The position numbers and the translations under genes were made by a program. From positions 1 through 11,139 of the forward strand of contig JBJEEE010000062.1 of NCBI GenBank assembly GCA_051872775.1: 11,139 nucleotides of DNA, in the 5' to 3' direction. Source of the stretch: UMGS75 sp051872775 (lineage in GTDB: Bacteria > Bacillota_I > Bacilli_A > ML615J-28 > CAG-313). The notes below the pieces were generated by a model. The model saw only the letters and a program-made list of their open reading frames with translations, was not told the DNA's origin and did not search any database. Positions 6,459 to 11,139 of the stretch are shown here, one piece after another. How positions within the stretch are numbered: position 1 is the first letter of the stretch; every line of letters begins with the position of its first letter.

Positions 6459-6461
6459 AAT
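6444..6461. repeat. Perfect 8-bp palindrome upstream of spoIIQ
   Basis: ATTTAGTA (6444-6451) and TACTAAAT (6454-6461) are perfect inverted copies around a 2-bp centre, giving an 18-bp operator-like dyad. It covers the putative sigma-F -10 box and ends just before the ribosome binding site GAGGTGA at 6464-6470. It is not followed by a T run and so is not a terminator. Binding by a dimeric regulator is one possible meaning. Confidence 0.6.
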
Positions 6462-6474
6462 GCGAGGTGAGAAT

Positions 6475-7113
6475 ATGAAATTATTGAAGAAAATAGCCAA
6501 GCATAAATTTCAGTTTTTATTTTTCGTAGGTCTAGTAGGTTTGCTTGCGGTTGCTTTAGTCATTAGTTCGGTTAATTCTAAAAACAATACCGATAAACCT
6601 GTAATTAACACTGATGATCCAGAGGATCCAATTGCTGATGTTGTTCCTGAAGAAACCATCATACGTCCATTTGAACAATCAATGGAATATGTGATTGTAA
6701 GACGTTTTTATGAAAAAGATGGAACTAAAGAAGAACAAAAAGAATCACTAATAAAATACCAAAATAGTTTCCGTACAAGTGTAGGAACAAGCTATGCTAA
6801 AAAAGATGGCACTACTTTTGATGTTTTAAGTGTCTTAAGTGGTAAAGTTGTTGAAGTAAAAAGTAGTCCTTTATATAATAACTATGTTATCGTTGAACAT
6901 AGTGATGGGTTCAAAACAACATACTACGGATTAAGTGAAGTAACAGTAACGGTTGGTAATAATGTCAATCAAGGAGATAAACTTGGAGTATGTGGAAAAA
7001 CCGAGATTGATGCGGAAACGGGAAACCATGTTTATCTAAAAATGACCAAAGCGGGAAAAAATTATAATCCTGAAAAATTAATTGGGAAAAAAATAAGTGA
7101 AATAACTGATTAA
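6475..7113 (+). CDS. spoIIQ: Stage II sporulation protein Q (SpoIIQ), LytM fold without catalytic residues
   Basis: In B. subtilis SpoIIQ is a forespore membrane protein that binds SpoIIIAH across the intermembrane space and forms the engulfment zipper and feeding-tube channel. Here there is a short basic N-terminus, one membrane span (13-32), an acidic linker (about 40-68), a SpoIIQ-type segment VIVRRFYEKDGTKEEQ (73-88), and a degenerate M23/LytM domain (about 100-205). The domain keeps the fold pattern (KKDGTTFDVLSVLSGKVV, DGFKTTYYGLSEV, GNHVYLKM), but the first zinc motif HxxxD is replaced by serines (SVGTS, 102-106), and HxH is H185-V-Y187. It therefore should not cut peptidoglycan, like the B. 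subtilis protein and unlike clostridial SpoIIQ. It lacks the long C-terminal tail of B. subtilis. ATG 6475 is chosen because GAGGTGA (6464-6470) precedes it; ATG 6460 lies upstream of that site. Confidence 0.9.
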   Translation: MKLLKKIAKHKFQFLFFVGLVGLLAVALVISSVNSKNNTDKPVINTDDPEDPIADVVPEETIIRPFEQSMEYVIVRRFYEKDGTKEEQKESLIKYQNSFRTSVGTSYAKKDGTTFDVLSVLSGKVVEVKSSPLYNNYVIVEHSDGFKTTYYGLSEVTVTVGNNVNQGDKLGVCGKTEIDAETGNHVYLKMTKAGKNYNPEKLIGKKISEITD

Positions 7114-7154
7114 ATTGGTTATGTAAAATATTTAATTATTATTCACATAATTTA

Positions 7155-7190
7155 AAAAAATAGAATTGATGTTACCGTCAATTCTTTTTT
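7155..7190 (+). terminator. Rho-independent terminator after spoIIQ
   Basis: GAATTGATG (7163-7171) pairs with CGTCAATTC (7176-7184), including one G-U pair, around a TTAC tetraloop, followed by a T run to 7190. An A run before the stem (7154-7160) could allow function on the other strand, but no gene is there. Confidence 0.88.
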
Positions 7191-7274
7191 ATTGATTAGT
7201 TATTATATTATTATGATTATTTATATTATTTGTATCTGAATATAAAAAAATAAATAATATTAATTTTATTTGTT

Positions 7275-7303
7275 TTGACAAAAAGGGATTAATTTGTTAA
7301 AAT
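7275..7303 (+). promoter_or_regulatory. Sigma-A promoter of mnmL-mnmM
   Basis: A perfect -35 TTGACA (7275-7280) is separated by 17 nt from TAAAAT (7298-7303), a 5/6 match to TATAAT, with an extended -10 TG at 7295-7296. Transcription would begin near 7310, giving a leader of about 16 nt. The region 7191-7274 upstream is almost pure A/T and could act as an UP element; nothing else is seen there. Confidence 0.82.
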
Positions 7304-7325
7304 TATACTAAGAAAGAGTGATAAA

Positions 7326-8276
7326 ATGAATCCTTTATTTAATGATGAAAAACATTATTTAACTATGTCTAATTATTGTTTAAATCGATTTGGTAAAAAG
7401 ACTTATCGTATCTCTTTAAATGGGGGATTTAGTTGTCCTAATCGAGATGGCAAACTTAGTTATAAAGGCTGCATCTTTTGTTCGGAAAAAGGTAGTGGTG
7501 ATTTTGCGGGAGAAAGATCTGATCCACTTCCTATTCAATTTGCTAAAATTAAGCAAATGATGCAACATAAATGGAGTGATGGATATTACATTGCATATTT
7601 TCAAGCCAACACTAATACCTATGGAACAATTGAAAAACTAAAATCGGTATATGAACAAATCATAACTCCGGATGGTCCAATTGATGAAAATATCAAAGTA
7701 TTAAGTATTGCAACAAGACCAGATTGTTTAGATGATGAAATTATTAATTATTTACAAGAATTAAATCAAAAAATAGAAGTATGGATAGAATTAGGATTTC
7801 AAACATCTAATGAGTCAACCGCACAATTTATAAATCGTGGCTATAACAATGATTGTTTTGTTCAAGCCATCCGCAAACTTAAAGCTAAAGGATTATATGT
7901 TATTGTTCATGTTATTGATGGTCTTCCTTATGAAACATTTGATGATATGATTAATACAATCAAGTTTGTCAACAATGAATCACCGGATGGAATTAAGATT
8001 CATATGCTTCATATTATGAAAAATACGCCCCTTGCCCAAATATATCAAGAAACGCCTTTTCCTATTTTATCGAAAGAAGAATATGTCGATATTGTTACGA
8101 CTCAATTACGATATCTAGATGAAAATATTGTAATACATCGTTTAACCGGGGATGCTCCTAAAGATTTATTGATTGAACCACTATGGACTTTAAAAAAATT
8201 TGTGGTTTTAAATGAAATTGATAAACGTATGCGAAAAGAAAAAATATATCAAGGTGATTTATGTACAAAATTGTAG
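7326..8276 (+). CDS. mnmL: Radical SAM protein of the YtqA/TIGR01212 family (MnmL)
   Basis: A 316-residue radical SAM enzyme. The iron-sulfur cluster cysteines are C37, C49 and C52 in SCPNRDGKLSYKGCIFC, the long-spaced C-x11-C-x2-C form typical of the YtqA family rather than the common CxxxCxxC. Other family segments are YFQANTNTYG (91-100), LSIATRPDCLDDE (starting about 126) and VWIELGFQTSNESTA (starting about 152). In Gram-positive bacteria YtqA has been reported to act as MnmL, converting cmnm5(s2)U34 toward nm5(s2)U34 in tRNA; applying this here rests on family membership and on the next gene being its partner mnmM. The start at 7326 follows a weak AAGAGTGAT site, and the 3' end overlaps mnmM by 16 nt, so the pair is translationally coupled and driven by the promoter at 7275. 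Confidence 0.9.
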   Translation: MNPLFNDEKHYLTMSNYCLNRFGKKTYRISLNGGFSCPNRDGKLSYKGCIFCSEKGSGDFAGERSDPLPIQFAKIKQMMQHKWSDGYYIAYFQANTNTYGTIEKLKSVYEQIITPDGPIDENIKVLSIATRPDCLDDEIINYLQELNQKIEVWIELGFQTSNESTAQFINRGYNNDCFVQAIRKLKAKGLYVIVHVIDGLPYETFDDMINTIKFVNNESPDGIKIHMLHIMKNTPLAQIYQETPFPILSKEEYVDIVTTQLRYLDENIVIHRLTGDAPKDLLIEPLWTLKKFVVLNEIDKRMRKEKIYQGDLCTKL

Positions 8277-8839
8277 AATTTTCCCATCTTTTAATAAAAG
8301 ATTATATTTTACGTAATAAACATCAGGATATGGTATTAATCGATGCTACTTGTGGTAGAGGTAATGATACCATCTATATGGCGGAATTAACCAAGGAATT
8401 TGGAAATGTTTTTAGTTACGATATTCAACAAGCTGCTCTTGATGTAACGCAACAAGAAGTAAAACGCCATAACTTAACAAATGTTACCTTAAAACTTGAT
8501 AGTCATGAGTTTATAAAAGAAGATGATTTTGATCTTGTCATCTTTAATCTTGGCTATTTACCAATGGGTGATAAAACTATAACTACTAATCACGTGGTAT
8601 CGCTTAAAGCTATTCAAAATCTTGTGACTAAAATGGATAATTTTGAGCATGATGCTTTGATTGTCATTGTTCTATATCCAGGACATCCTGAAGGATTGAC
8701 AGAAAGTATCATTATCGATGATTATGCCAAAAATTTAAGTGGATCACGCTATCTTGTAACTAAATATCAAAATTATAATCGTAGTACATCCCCTTTTATT
8801 ATTACTATTTCTAAAAACATTAGACGCAATTATAAATAA
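8261..8839 (+). CDS. mnmM: tRNA mnm5(s2)U34 methyltransferase MnmM (YtqB family)
   Basis: A 192-residue class I SAM-dependent methyltransferase of the YtqB/PF06962 (rRNA_methylase) family. The SAM loop is IDATCGRGNDT (27-37), the acidic ribose-binding end of strand 2 is SYDIQ (52-56), and the family-specific segments are VIFNLGYLPMGDK (93-105), VVSLKAIQ (112-119) and LYPGHPEG (138-145). B. subtilis YtqB (MnmM) methylates nm5s2U34 to mnm5s2U34, completing the modification without the bifunctional MnmC of Gram-negatives. The start has AAGGTGAT within the end of mnmL, 6 nt upstream of the ATG. The length matches the family. No hairpin terminator is visible in the 58 nt after the stop, so some read-through into the next gene is likely. 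Confidence 0.92.
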   Translation: MYKIVEFSHLLIKDYILRNKHQDMVLIDATCGRGNDTIYMAELTKEFGNVFSYDIQQAALDVTQQEVKRHNLTNVTLKLDSHEFIKEDDFDLVIFNLGYLPMGDKTITTNHVVSLKAIQNLVTKMDNFEHDALIVIVLYPGHPEGLTESIIIDDYAKNLSGSRYLVTKYQNYNRSTSPFIITISKNIRRNYK

Positions 8840-8869
8840 TGTTAAATCTCCATAAAAAATATAATAATT

Positions 8870-8890
8870 TGGTATAATATAATATAGGAG
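8870..8890 (+). promoter_or_regulatory. Extended -10 promoter and RBS of the DUF1295 gene
   Basis: TTTGGTATAAT places an extended -10 TGG directly before TATAAT (8873-8878); a second overlapping TATAAT is at 8878-8883. No -35 box is evident. The ribosome binding site TAGGAGTGAT follows at 8885-8894, leaving only a short leader. Confidence 0.5.
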
Positions 8891-8897
8891 TGATAAT

Positions 8898-9785
8898 ATG
8901 CACAAAAACCAAACCATGGAAATATTGTTTATTTCCTTATTATATATAGTTGGATTATTTGGAATAACTCTTATCTATAATCCTATCTATAATTTAATTA
9001 ATATTGAAGGAATGCAAAGAGAATTACTAACTATTTATATACTAAGTTTTGTATTAATGGTTTTTATTTCTATCTTTAGTTTAGTCTTTAAAAAAGAAAA
9101 TATCTATCGTTTATTTTGGAATATTGTTCCTACTTATAGTGCAATTCTTTTTTCAATTAAGTTAAATATAATTAGTAATGGCTTTGTTATAGTAATGTTA
9201 GTTGCTATTGCTATTTGGACAATAACAAGTAATATTAACTGGATTTTCCAATATCAAGAAAATGACAAAGATAATTTAAAATACAATAGTTTAAAAGAAA
9301 AACATCCCCATACTTGGTGGCTGATTATTTTCTTACTATACATAATACTACCAACCGGTGCTTTATTGATAGGTATGCTTCCTTCCTTATTATATATAGC
9401 TAGTTTTACTACTGAGGTTATGCCAACTCTATCAACATGGGTTGGCTTACTATTTATCGTAATAGGTATCATAATTAAACTACTAGCAAGTTGCCATAAA
9501 TTAAAATATAATCATCAAGATAAAAACGATGAATTTATACAAATAGGATTATGGAAAAAATCCCGTCATCCGGATTATTTTGGTGAACTTCTATTTTGGG
9601 TTGGAATTTTCCTTATGGGATCATCTTTCTATGGTGATAACACTTGGGTAACAATCTTTTCACCTATTATAATGTTTTTATATCTTGTTGCTTTTAACTT
9701 GCGATTAGAAGAAGCTTCATTATTGAAAAATAATCCTAGCTATAAAGTTTACCTTGAAAAAACTAATCAATTATTCCCTTTTTAA
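8898..9785 (+). CDS. DUF1295 family integral membrane protein
   Basis: A 295-residue polytopic membrane protein, with about seven hydrophobic spans (roughly 8-28, 43-63, 78-90, 95-112, 140-160, 178-198, 228-270). The C-terminal segment GLWKKSRHPDYFGE (217-230), followed by LRLEEASLLKNNPSYKVYLEKTNQLFPF-type features (short conserved LEE and YxxYLEKT), is the signature of DUF1295 proteins, which are related to steroid 5-alpha-reductase and ICMT-like enzymes. In those relatives the conserved S-R-H-P-x-Y-x-G-E region binds the cofactor (NADPH or SAM). The substrate here is unknown; a lipid is plausible. The gene stands alone between mnmM and a terminator, convergent with yigZ. AGGAGTGAT supports the start. 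No defects are seen. Confidence 0.88.
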   Translation: MHKNQTMEILFISLLYIVGLFGITLIYNPIYNLINIEGMQRELLTIYILSFVLMVFISIFSLVFKKENIYRLFWNIVPTYSAILFSIKLNIISNGFVIVMLVAIAIWTITSNINWIFQYQENDKDNLKYNSLKEKHPHTWWLIIFLLYIILPTGALLIGMLPSLLYIASFTTEVMPTLSTWVGLLFIVIGIIIKLLASCHKLKYNHQDKNDEFIQIGLWKKSRHPDYFGELLFWVGIFLMGSSFYGDNTWVTIFSPIIMFLYLVAFNLRLEEASLLKNNPSYKVYLEKTNQLFPF

Positions 9786-9789
9786 AATA

Positions 9790-9836
9790 AAAATGACCAA
9801 TCATTGGGTATTTAACTCAATCATATTGGTCATTTT
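9790..9836. terminator. Bidirectional terminator between convergent genes
   Basis: AAAATGACCAAT (9790-9801) is perfectly complementary to ATTGGTCATTTT (9825-9836); inside, CATTGGGT and ACTCAAT extend the hairpin with mismatches. Each strand ends the stem in a T-rich run, so it can serve both the DUF1295 gene (+) and yigZ (-). The stop codon and last codons of yigZ lie inside it. Confidence 0.88.
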
Positions 9837-10443
9837 CTTCATCTATAAGACTATTGTTTAGTATTTCAATTTTAATTAAATTATTAGTTAAAGTAATCAA
9901 AAGATTAATTACTTCGTTAACTTCTGTTTGAGGTATTTTACAAACTAAAGAAACCACATTGGTAAAACTCTTTGCTTTAATTTCATAATTACTTAAGCGA
10001 TTTTCAATTATATTTAAAAAACTATAATCAAAAGTAAGTTTAATAGAAGTATAATCAACAATCGGAACAATCTTTGTTAATTTTAGAGCTTCACTTGCAC
10101 TTCTTGAATAAGCTCTAACTAAGCCACCTGCTCCAAGTTTTATCCCTCCAAAATAACGAACAATCACACAAGTAAAATTAGTTATATCGTTTTTCCGAAA
10201 AACATCAAGGGCAGGTAAACCTGCGGTTCCACTTGGTTCGCCATCATCATTAGCTTGGCCATATTCACCAGTTTTACCGATAGTCATAGCGACCACATGA
10301 TGAGTAGCATTTGGATGAAGGGTAATAATCTCTTCAACATATTTTTTTGCATCACTTACTTTTTCCGTGTGTTTTAGATAAGTGATAAAACTACTTTTAT
10401 TTATTTCAATGGTATTTTTTACCTCACCTGTAATGGTATTCAT
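9817..10443 (-). CDS. yigZ: YigZ/YvyE (IMPACT, UPF0029) family protein
   Basis: A 208-residue two-domain protein. The N-terminal IMPACT domain (about 8-122) shows KSSFITYL (16-23), ATHHVVAM (46-53), the block GQANDDGEPSGTAGLPALDVF (starting at 62) and VRYFGGIKLGAGGLVRAY (starting at 95). The C-terminal DUF1949 domain (about 130-200) is a ferredoxin-like fold seen in ribosome-binding proteins. The eukaryotic relative IMPACT regulates Gcn2; the bacterial role is not settled, with links to translation or nucleic-acid binding. I chose the start at 10443 because AAGGTG lies just upstream on this strand; the longer frame from 10470 would contain that site in its coding region and has none of its own. 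The family length (about 205-215) agrees. It is the only minus-strand gene in the window. Confidence 0.93.
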   Translation of the reverse strand: MNTITGEVKNTIEINKSSFITYLKHTEKVSDAKKYVEEIITLHPNATHHVVAMTIGKTGEYGQANDDGEPSGTAGLPALDVFRKNDITNFTCVIVRYFGGIKLGAGGLVRAYSRSASEALKLTKIVPIVDYTSIKLTFDYSFLNIIENRLSNYEIKAKSFTNVVSLVCKIPQTEVNEVINLLITLTNNLIKIEILNNSLIDEENDQYD

Positions 10444-10460
10444 ATAATCACCTTTCTTAT

Positions 10461-10489
10461 AGTATAGCAAAAAATGAATGATTTTTAAA
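10461..10489 (-). promoter_or_regulatory. Promoter of yigZ
   Basis: On the minus strand, TTTAAA (10489-10484) is followed after 17 nt by TATACT (10466-10461), with an extended -10 TGC immediately before it. The -35 matches TTGACA at 4 of 6. Transcription would start about 10 nt upstream of the AAGGTG ribosome binding site. Confidence 0.6.
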
Positions 10490-10495
10490 GCAATG

Positions 10496-10518
10496 TGGTA
10501 TAATTATTTTATAGGAGG
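10496..10518 (+). promoter_or_regulatory. Extended -10 promoter and strong RBS of pncC
   Basis: TGG precedes a perfect TATAAT (10499-10504), an extended -10; the -35 is weak (TGAATG at 10475-10480). A full AGGAGG at 10513-10518 is 10 nt before ATG 10529. It lies back to back with the yigZ promoter, whose elements overlap its -35 region. Confidence 0.6.
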
Positions 10519-10528
10519 CGTAATAATT

Positions 10529-11041
10529 ATGAAAGATATTACCGCTTGTGAATTATCTCAACCCCTTGAACAACAAATAGTTGATATACTTGATGAGTTA
10601 GGTCTAACCATAAGTACAGCTGAATCTTGTACGGGAGGTTTACTTGCTAGCACGATTATTAATGCAAGTGGTGCTTCAAATGTACTTAAAGAAAGTTATA
10701 TTACATATAGTAATGAAGCCAAAATAAAAATACTTGGTGTTAATCCACAAACAATCGATAAATACTCGGTTTATTCCAAAGAAGTTGCAAAAGAAATGGT
10801 AATTGGACTTCATCAAATAAGTAATGCTAATATTTCCATTTCCGTAACAGGGATTGCGGGGGGATCTATTACAACTGCAAGTGATGGTAGCTGTGATTAT
10901 GCAATATTGATAAAAACATCTAAACTTGATTTTCTTTATGAAGAACATTATTGTAATATAGGAACAAGAAATGATGTAAGAAAAGATCAAGTAAAACATA
11001 TTTTAGATACTTTACTACATATAATTAAGGACAATTTCTAA
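10529..11041 (+). CDS. pncC: CinA C-terminal domain protein, probable NMN amidohydrolase (PncC)
   Basis: A 170-residue stand-alone CinA C-terminal domain. PncC enzymes hydrolyse nicotinamide mononucleotide to nicotinate mononucleotide and ammonia, recycling the pyridine ring for NAD synthesis. Family motifs are TISTAESCTGG (27-37, containing the serine of the active site), GASNV (48-52), YITYSNEAK (57-65, with the Tyr/Lys region of the active site), VYSKEVAKEM (81-90) and ISVTGIAGG (104-112). The usual GIAGPGGG...GTV loop is altered: it reads GIAGGSITTASDGSCDYAI, lacking the proline and the GTV that normally precedes the next strand. The N-terminal molybdopterin-binding-like (MocF/COG1058) domain of full CinA is absent. 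ATG 10529 is chosen for the AGGAGG site 10 nt upstream; the same frame extends to an ATG at 10478, but that region contains the promoter and ribosome binding site. Confidence 0.9.
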   Translation: MKDITACELSQPLEQQIVDILDELGLTISTAESCTGGLLASTIINASGASNVLKESYITYSNEAKIKILGVNPQTIDKYSVYSKEVAKEMVIGLHQISNANISISVTGIAGGSITTASDGSCDYAILIKTSKLDFLYEEHYCNIGTRNDVRKDQVKHILDTLLHIIKDNF

Positions 11042-11060
11042 TAAGAATTGTCTTTTTTTT
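11030..11060 (+). terminator. Rho-independent terminator overlapping the end of pncC
   Basis: GACAATT (11030-11036) pairs with AATTGTC (11046-11052), followed by eight T residues (11053-11060). The pncC stop codon (11039-11041) lies in the loop, so the last codons form the left arm. Confidence 0.87.
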
Positions 11061-11083
11061 ATTAAATCTTAAGGTATAAAATA

Positions 11084-11139
11084 ATGTCAATAACTTTGCA
11101 AAATGTCCCTAAAAAAATTAAACATAAGCGTATTCTTCA
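11084..11139 (+). CDS. 5' end of an open frame leaving the window, possibly an ABC transporter ATPase
   Basis: An ATG at 11084 opens a frame of 18 codons that runs off the window edge without a stop. AAGG at 11071-11074, 9 nt upstream, can serve as a ribosome binding site, and GGTATAAAAT at 11073-11082 resembles a -10 box but is too close to the ATG to serve the same start unless the mRNA is leaderless. The peptide begins MSITLQNVPKKIKHKRIL, which resembles the first strand and hinge of ABC ATPases (hydrophobic strand, NVxKxxxxKxIL); the Walker A motif would be beyond the window. Both the gene and its identity are tentative. Confidence 0.4.
   Translation, partial: MSITLQNVPKKIKHKRIL

Noticed and set aside
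6460..6474. Upstream start for spoIIQ at 6460
   Set aside because: The ribosome binding site GAGGTGA at 6464-6470 lies inside this extension and serves ATG 6475; the extra residues are not SpoIIQ-like.
6475..7113. Active M23 endopeptidase of the cell wall
   Set aside because: The zinc-binding HxxxD is missing and HxH is HVY, while the N-terminal half matches SpoIIQ; an active hydrolase is not supported.
7191..7274. AT-rich stretch with inverted arms ATTATTTAT (7216-7224) and ATAAATAAT (7250-7258)
   Set aside because: Almost no G or C, so such pairs are expected by chance; no T-run terminator, riboswitch core or open frame is seen. At most it is an UP element for the mnmL promoter.
10478..10528. 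Upstream start for pncC at 10478
   Set aside because: The segment contains the -10 box and the AGGAGG site used for ATG 10529, and the extra residues do not belong to the family.
10676..10999. Minus-strand open frame of 107 residues opposite pncC
   Set aside because: The + strand holds a clear CinA-family gene, and the minus product is biased (Ile, Phe, Tyr, Cys) without family resemblance.

Overview
The window comes from an AT-rich, low-GC Gram-positive bacterium of the Bacilli / Erysipelotrichia sort. Genes start with AGGAG/AGGTG-type ribosome binding sites, genes are packed mostly on the + strand, UGA is a stop, and tryptophan is encoded by UGG. Two genes, spoIIR and spoIIQ, belong to endospore formation, so the organism is, or descends from, a spore former. 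The gene order also resembles the prfA-prmC-spoIIR-ywlC-rpiB ... ywzB ... spoIIQ neighbourhood of Bacillus subtilis, in a much compressed form.

Layout. (1) 1-1830: the 3' end of the replicative helicase gene dnaB, then prfA (release factor 1), closed by a hairpin terminator. (2) About 1887-6424: a tight run of eight genes: a divergent alanine racemase (alr), prmC (methylates the GGQ glutamine of release factors), an unrecognised signal-peptide/single-TM protein with p24/GOLD-like topology, tsaC (tRNA t6A synthesis), spoIIR, rpiB, and two small membrane proteins, the second of the YwzB/DUF1146 family. (3) 6430-7190: spoIIQ, a catalytically dead LytM-fold protein, with a sigma-F-like promoter, a perfect palindrome and its own terminator. 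(4) 7275-8839: a strong extended -10 promoter driving mnmL-mnmM, a radical-SAM/methyltransferase pair for wobble-uridine modification. (5) 8870-9836: a DUF1295 membrane protein, convergent with a minus-strand YigZ/IMPACT gene; they share a bidirectional terminator. (6) 10461-11060: divergent promoters for yigZ and a stand-alone CinA C-terminal domain (pncC), with a terminator. (7) 11084-11139: the first codons of an open frame leaving the window, perhaps an ABC transporter ATPase.

Functionally, much of the window concerns translation fidelity and tRNA modification (RF1, PrmC, TsaC, MnmL, MnmM, YigZ). Interwoven are two forespore proteins: SpoIIR signals from the forespore to activate mother-cell sigma-E, and SpoIIQ forms the forespore half of the engulfment channel. 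The most curious points are the 3' end of alr running 113 nt into prmC, the p24/GOLD-like protein, the sigma-F-like promoter and palindrome at spoIIQ, and the AtpI/AtpZ-like + YwzB pair sitting side by side where Bacillus has the whole ATP synthase operon.

No rRNA, tRNA, CRISPR array, insertion sequence or integrated element was seen. No gene-free stretch exceeds 300 bases; the longest is 7114-7325 (terminator, AT-rich filler and promoter).
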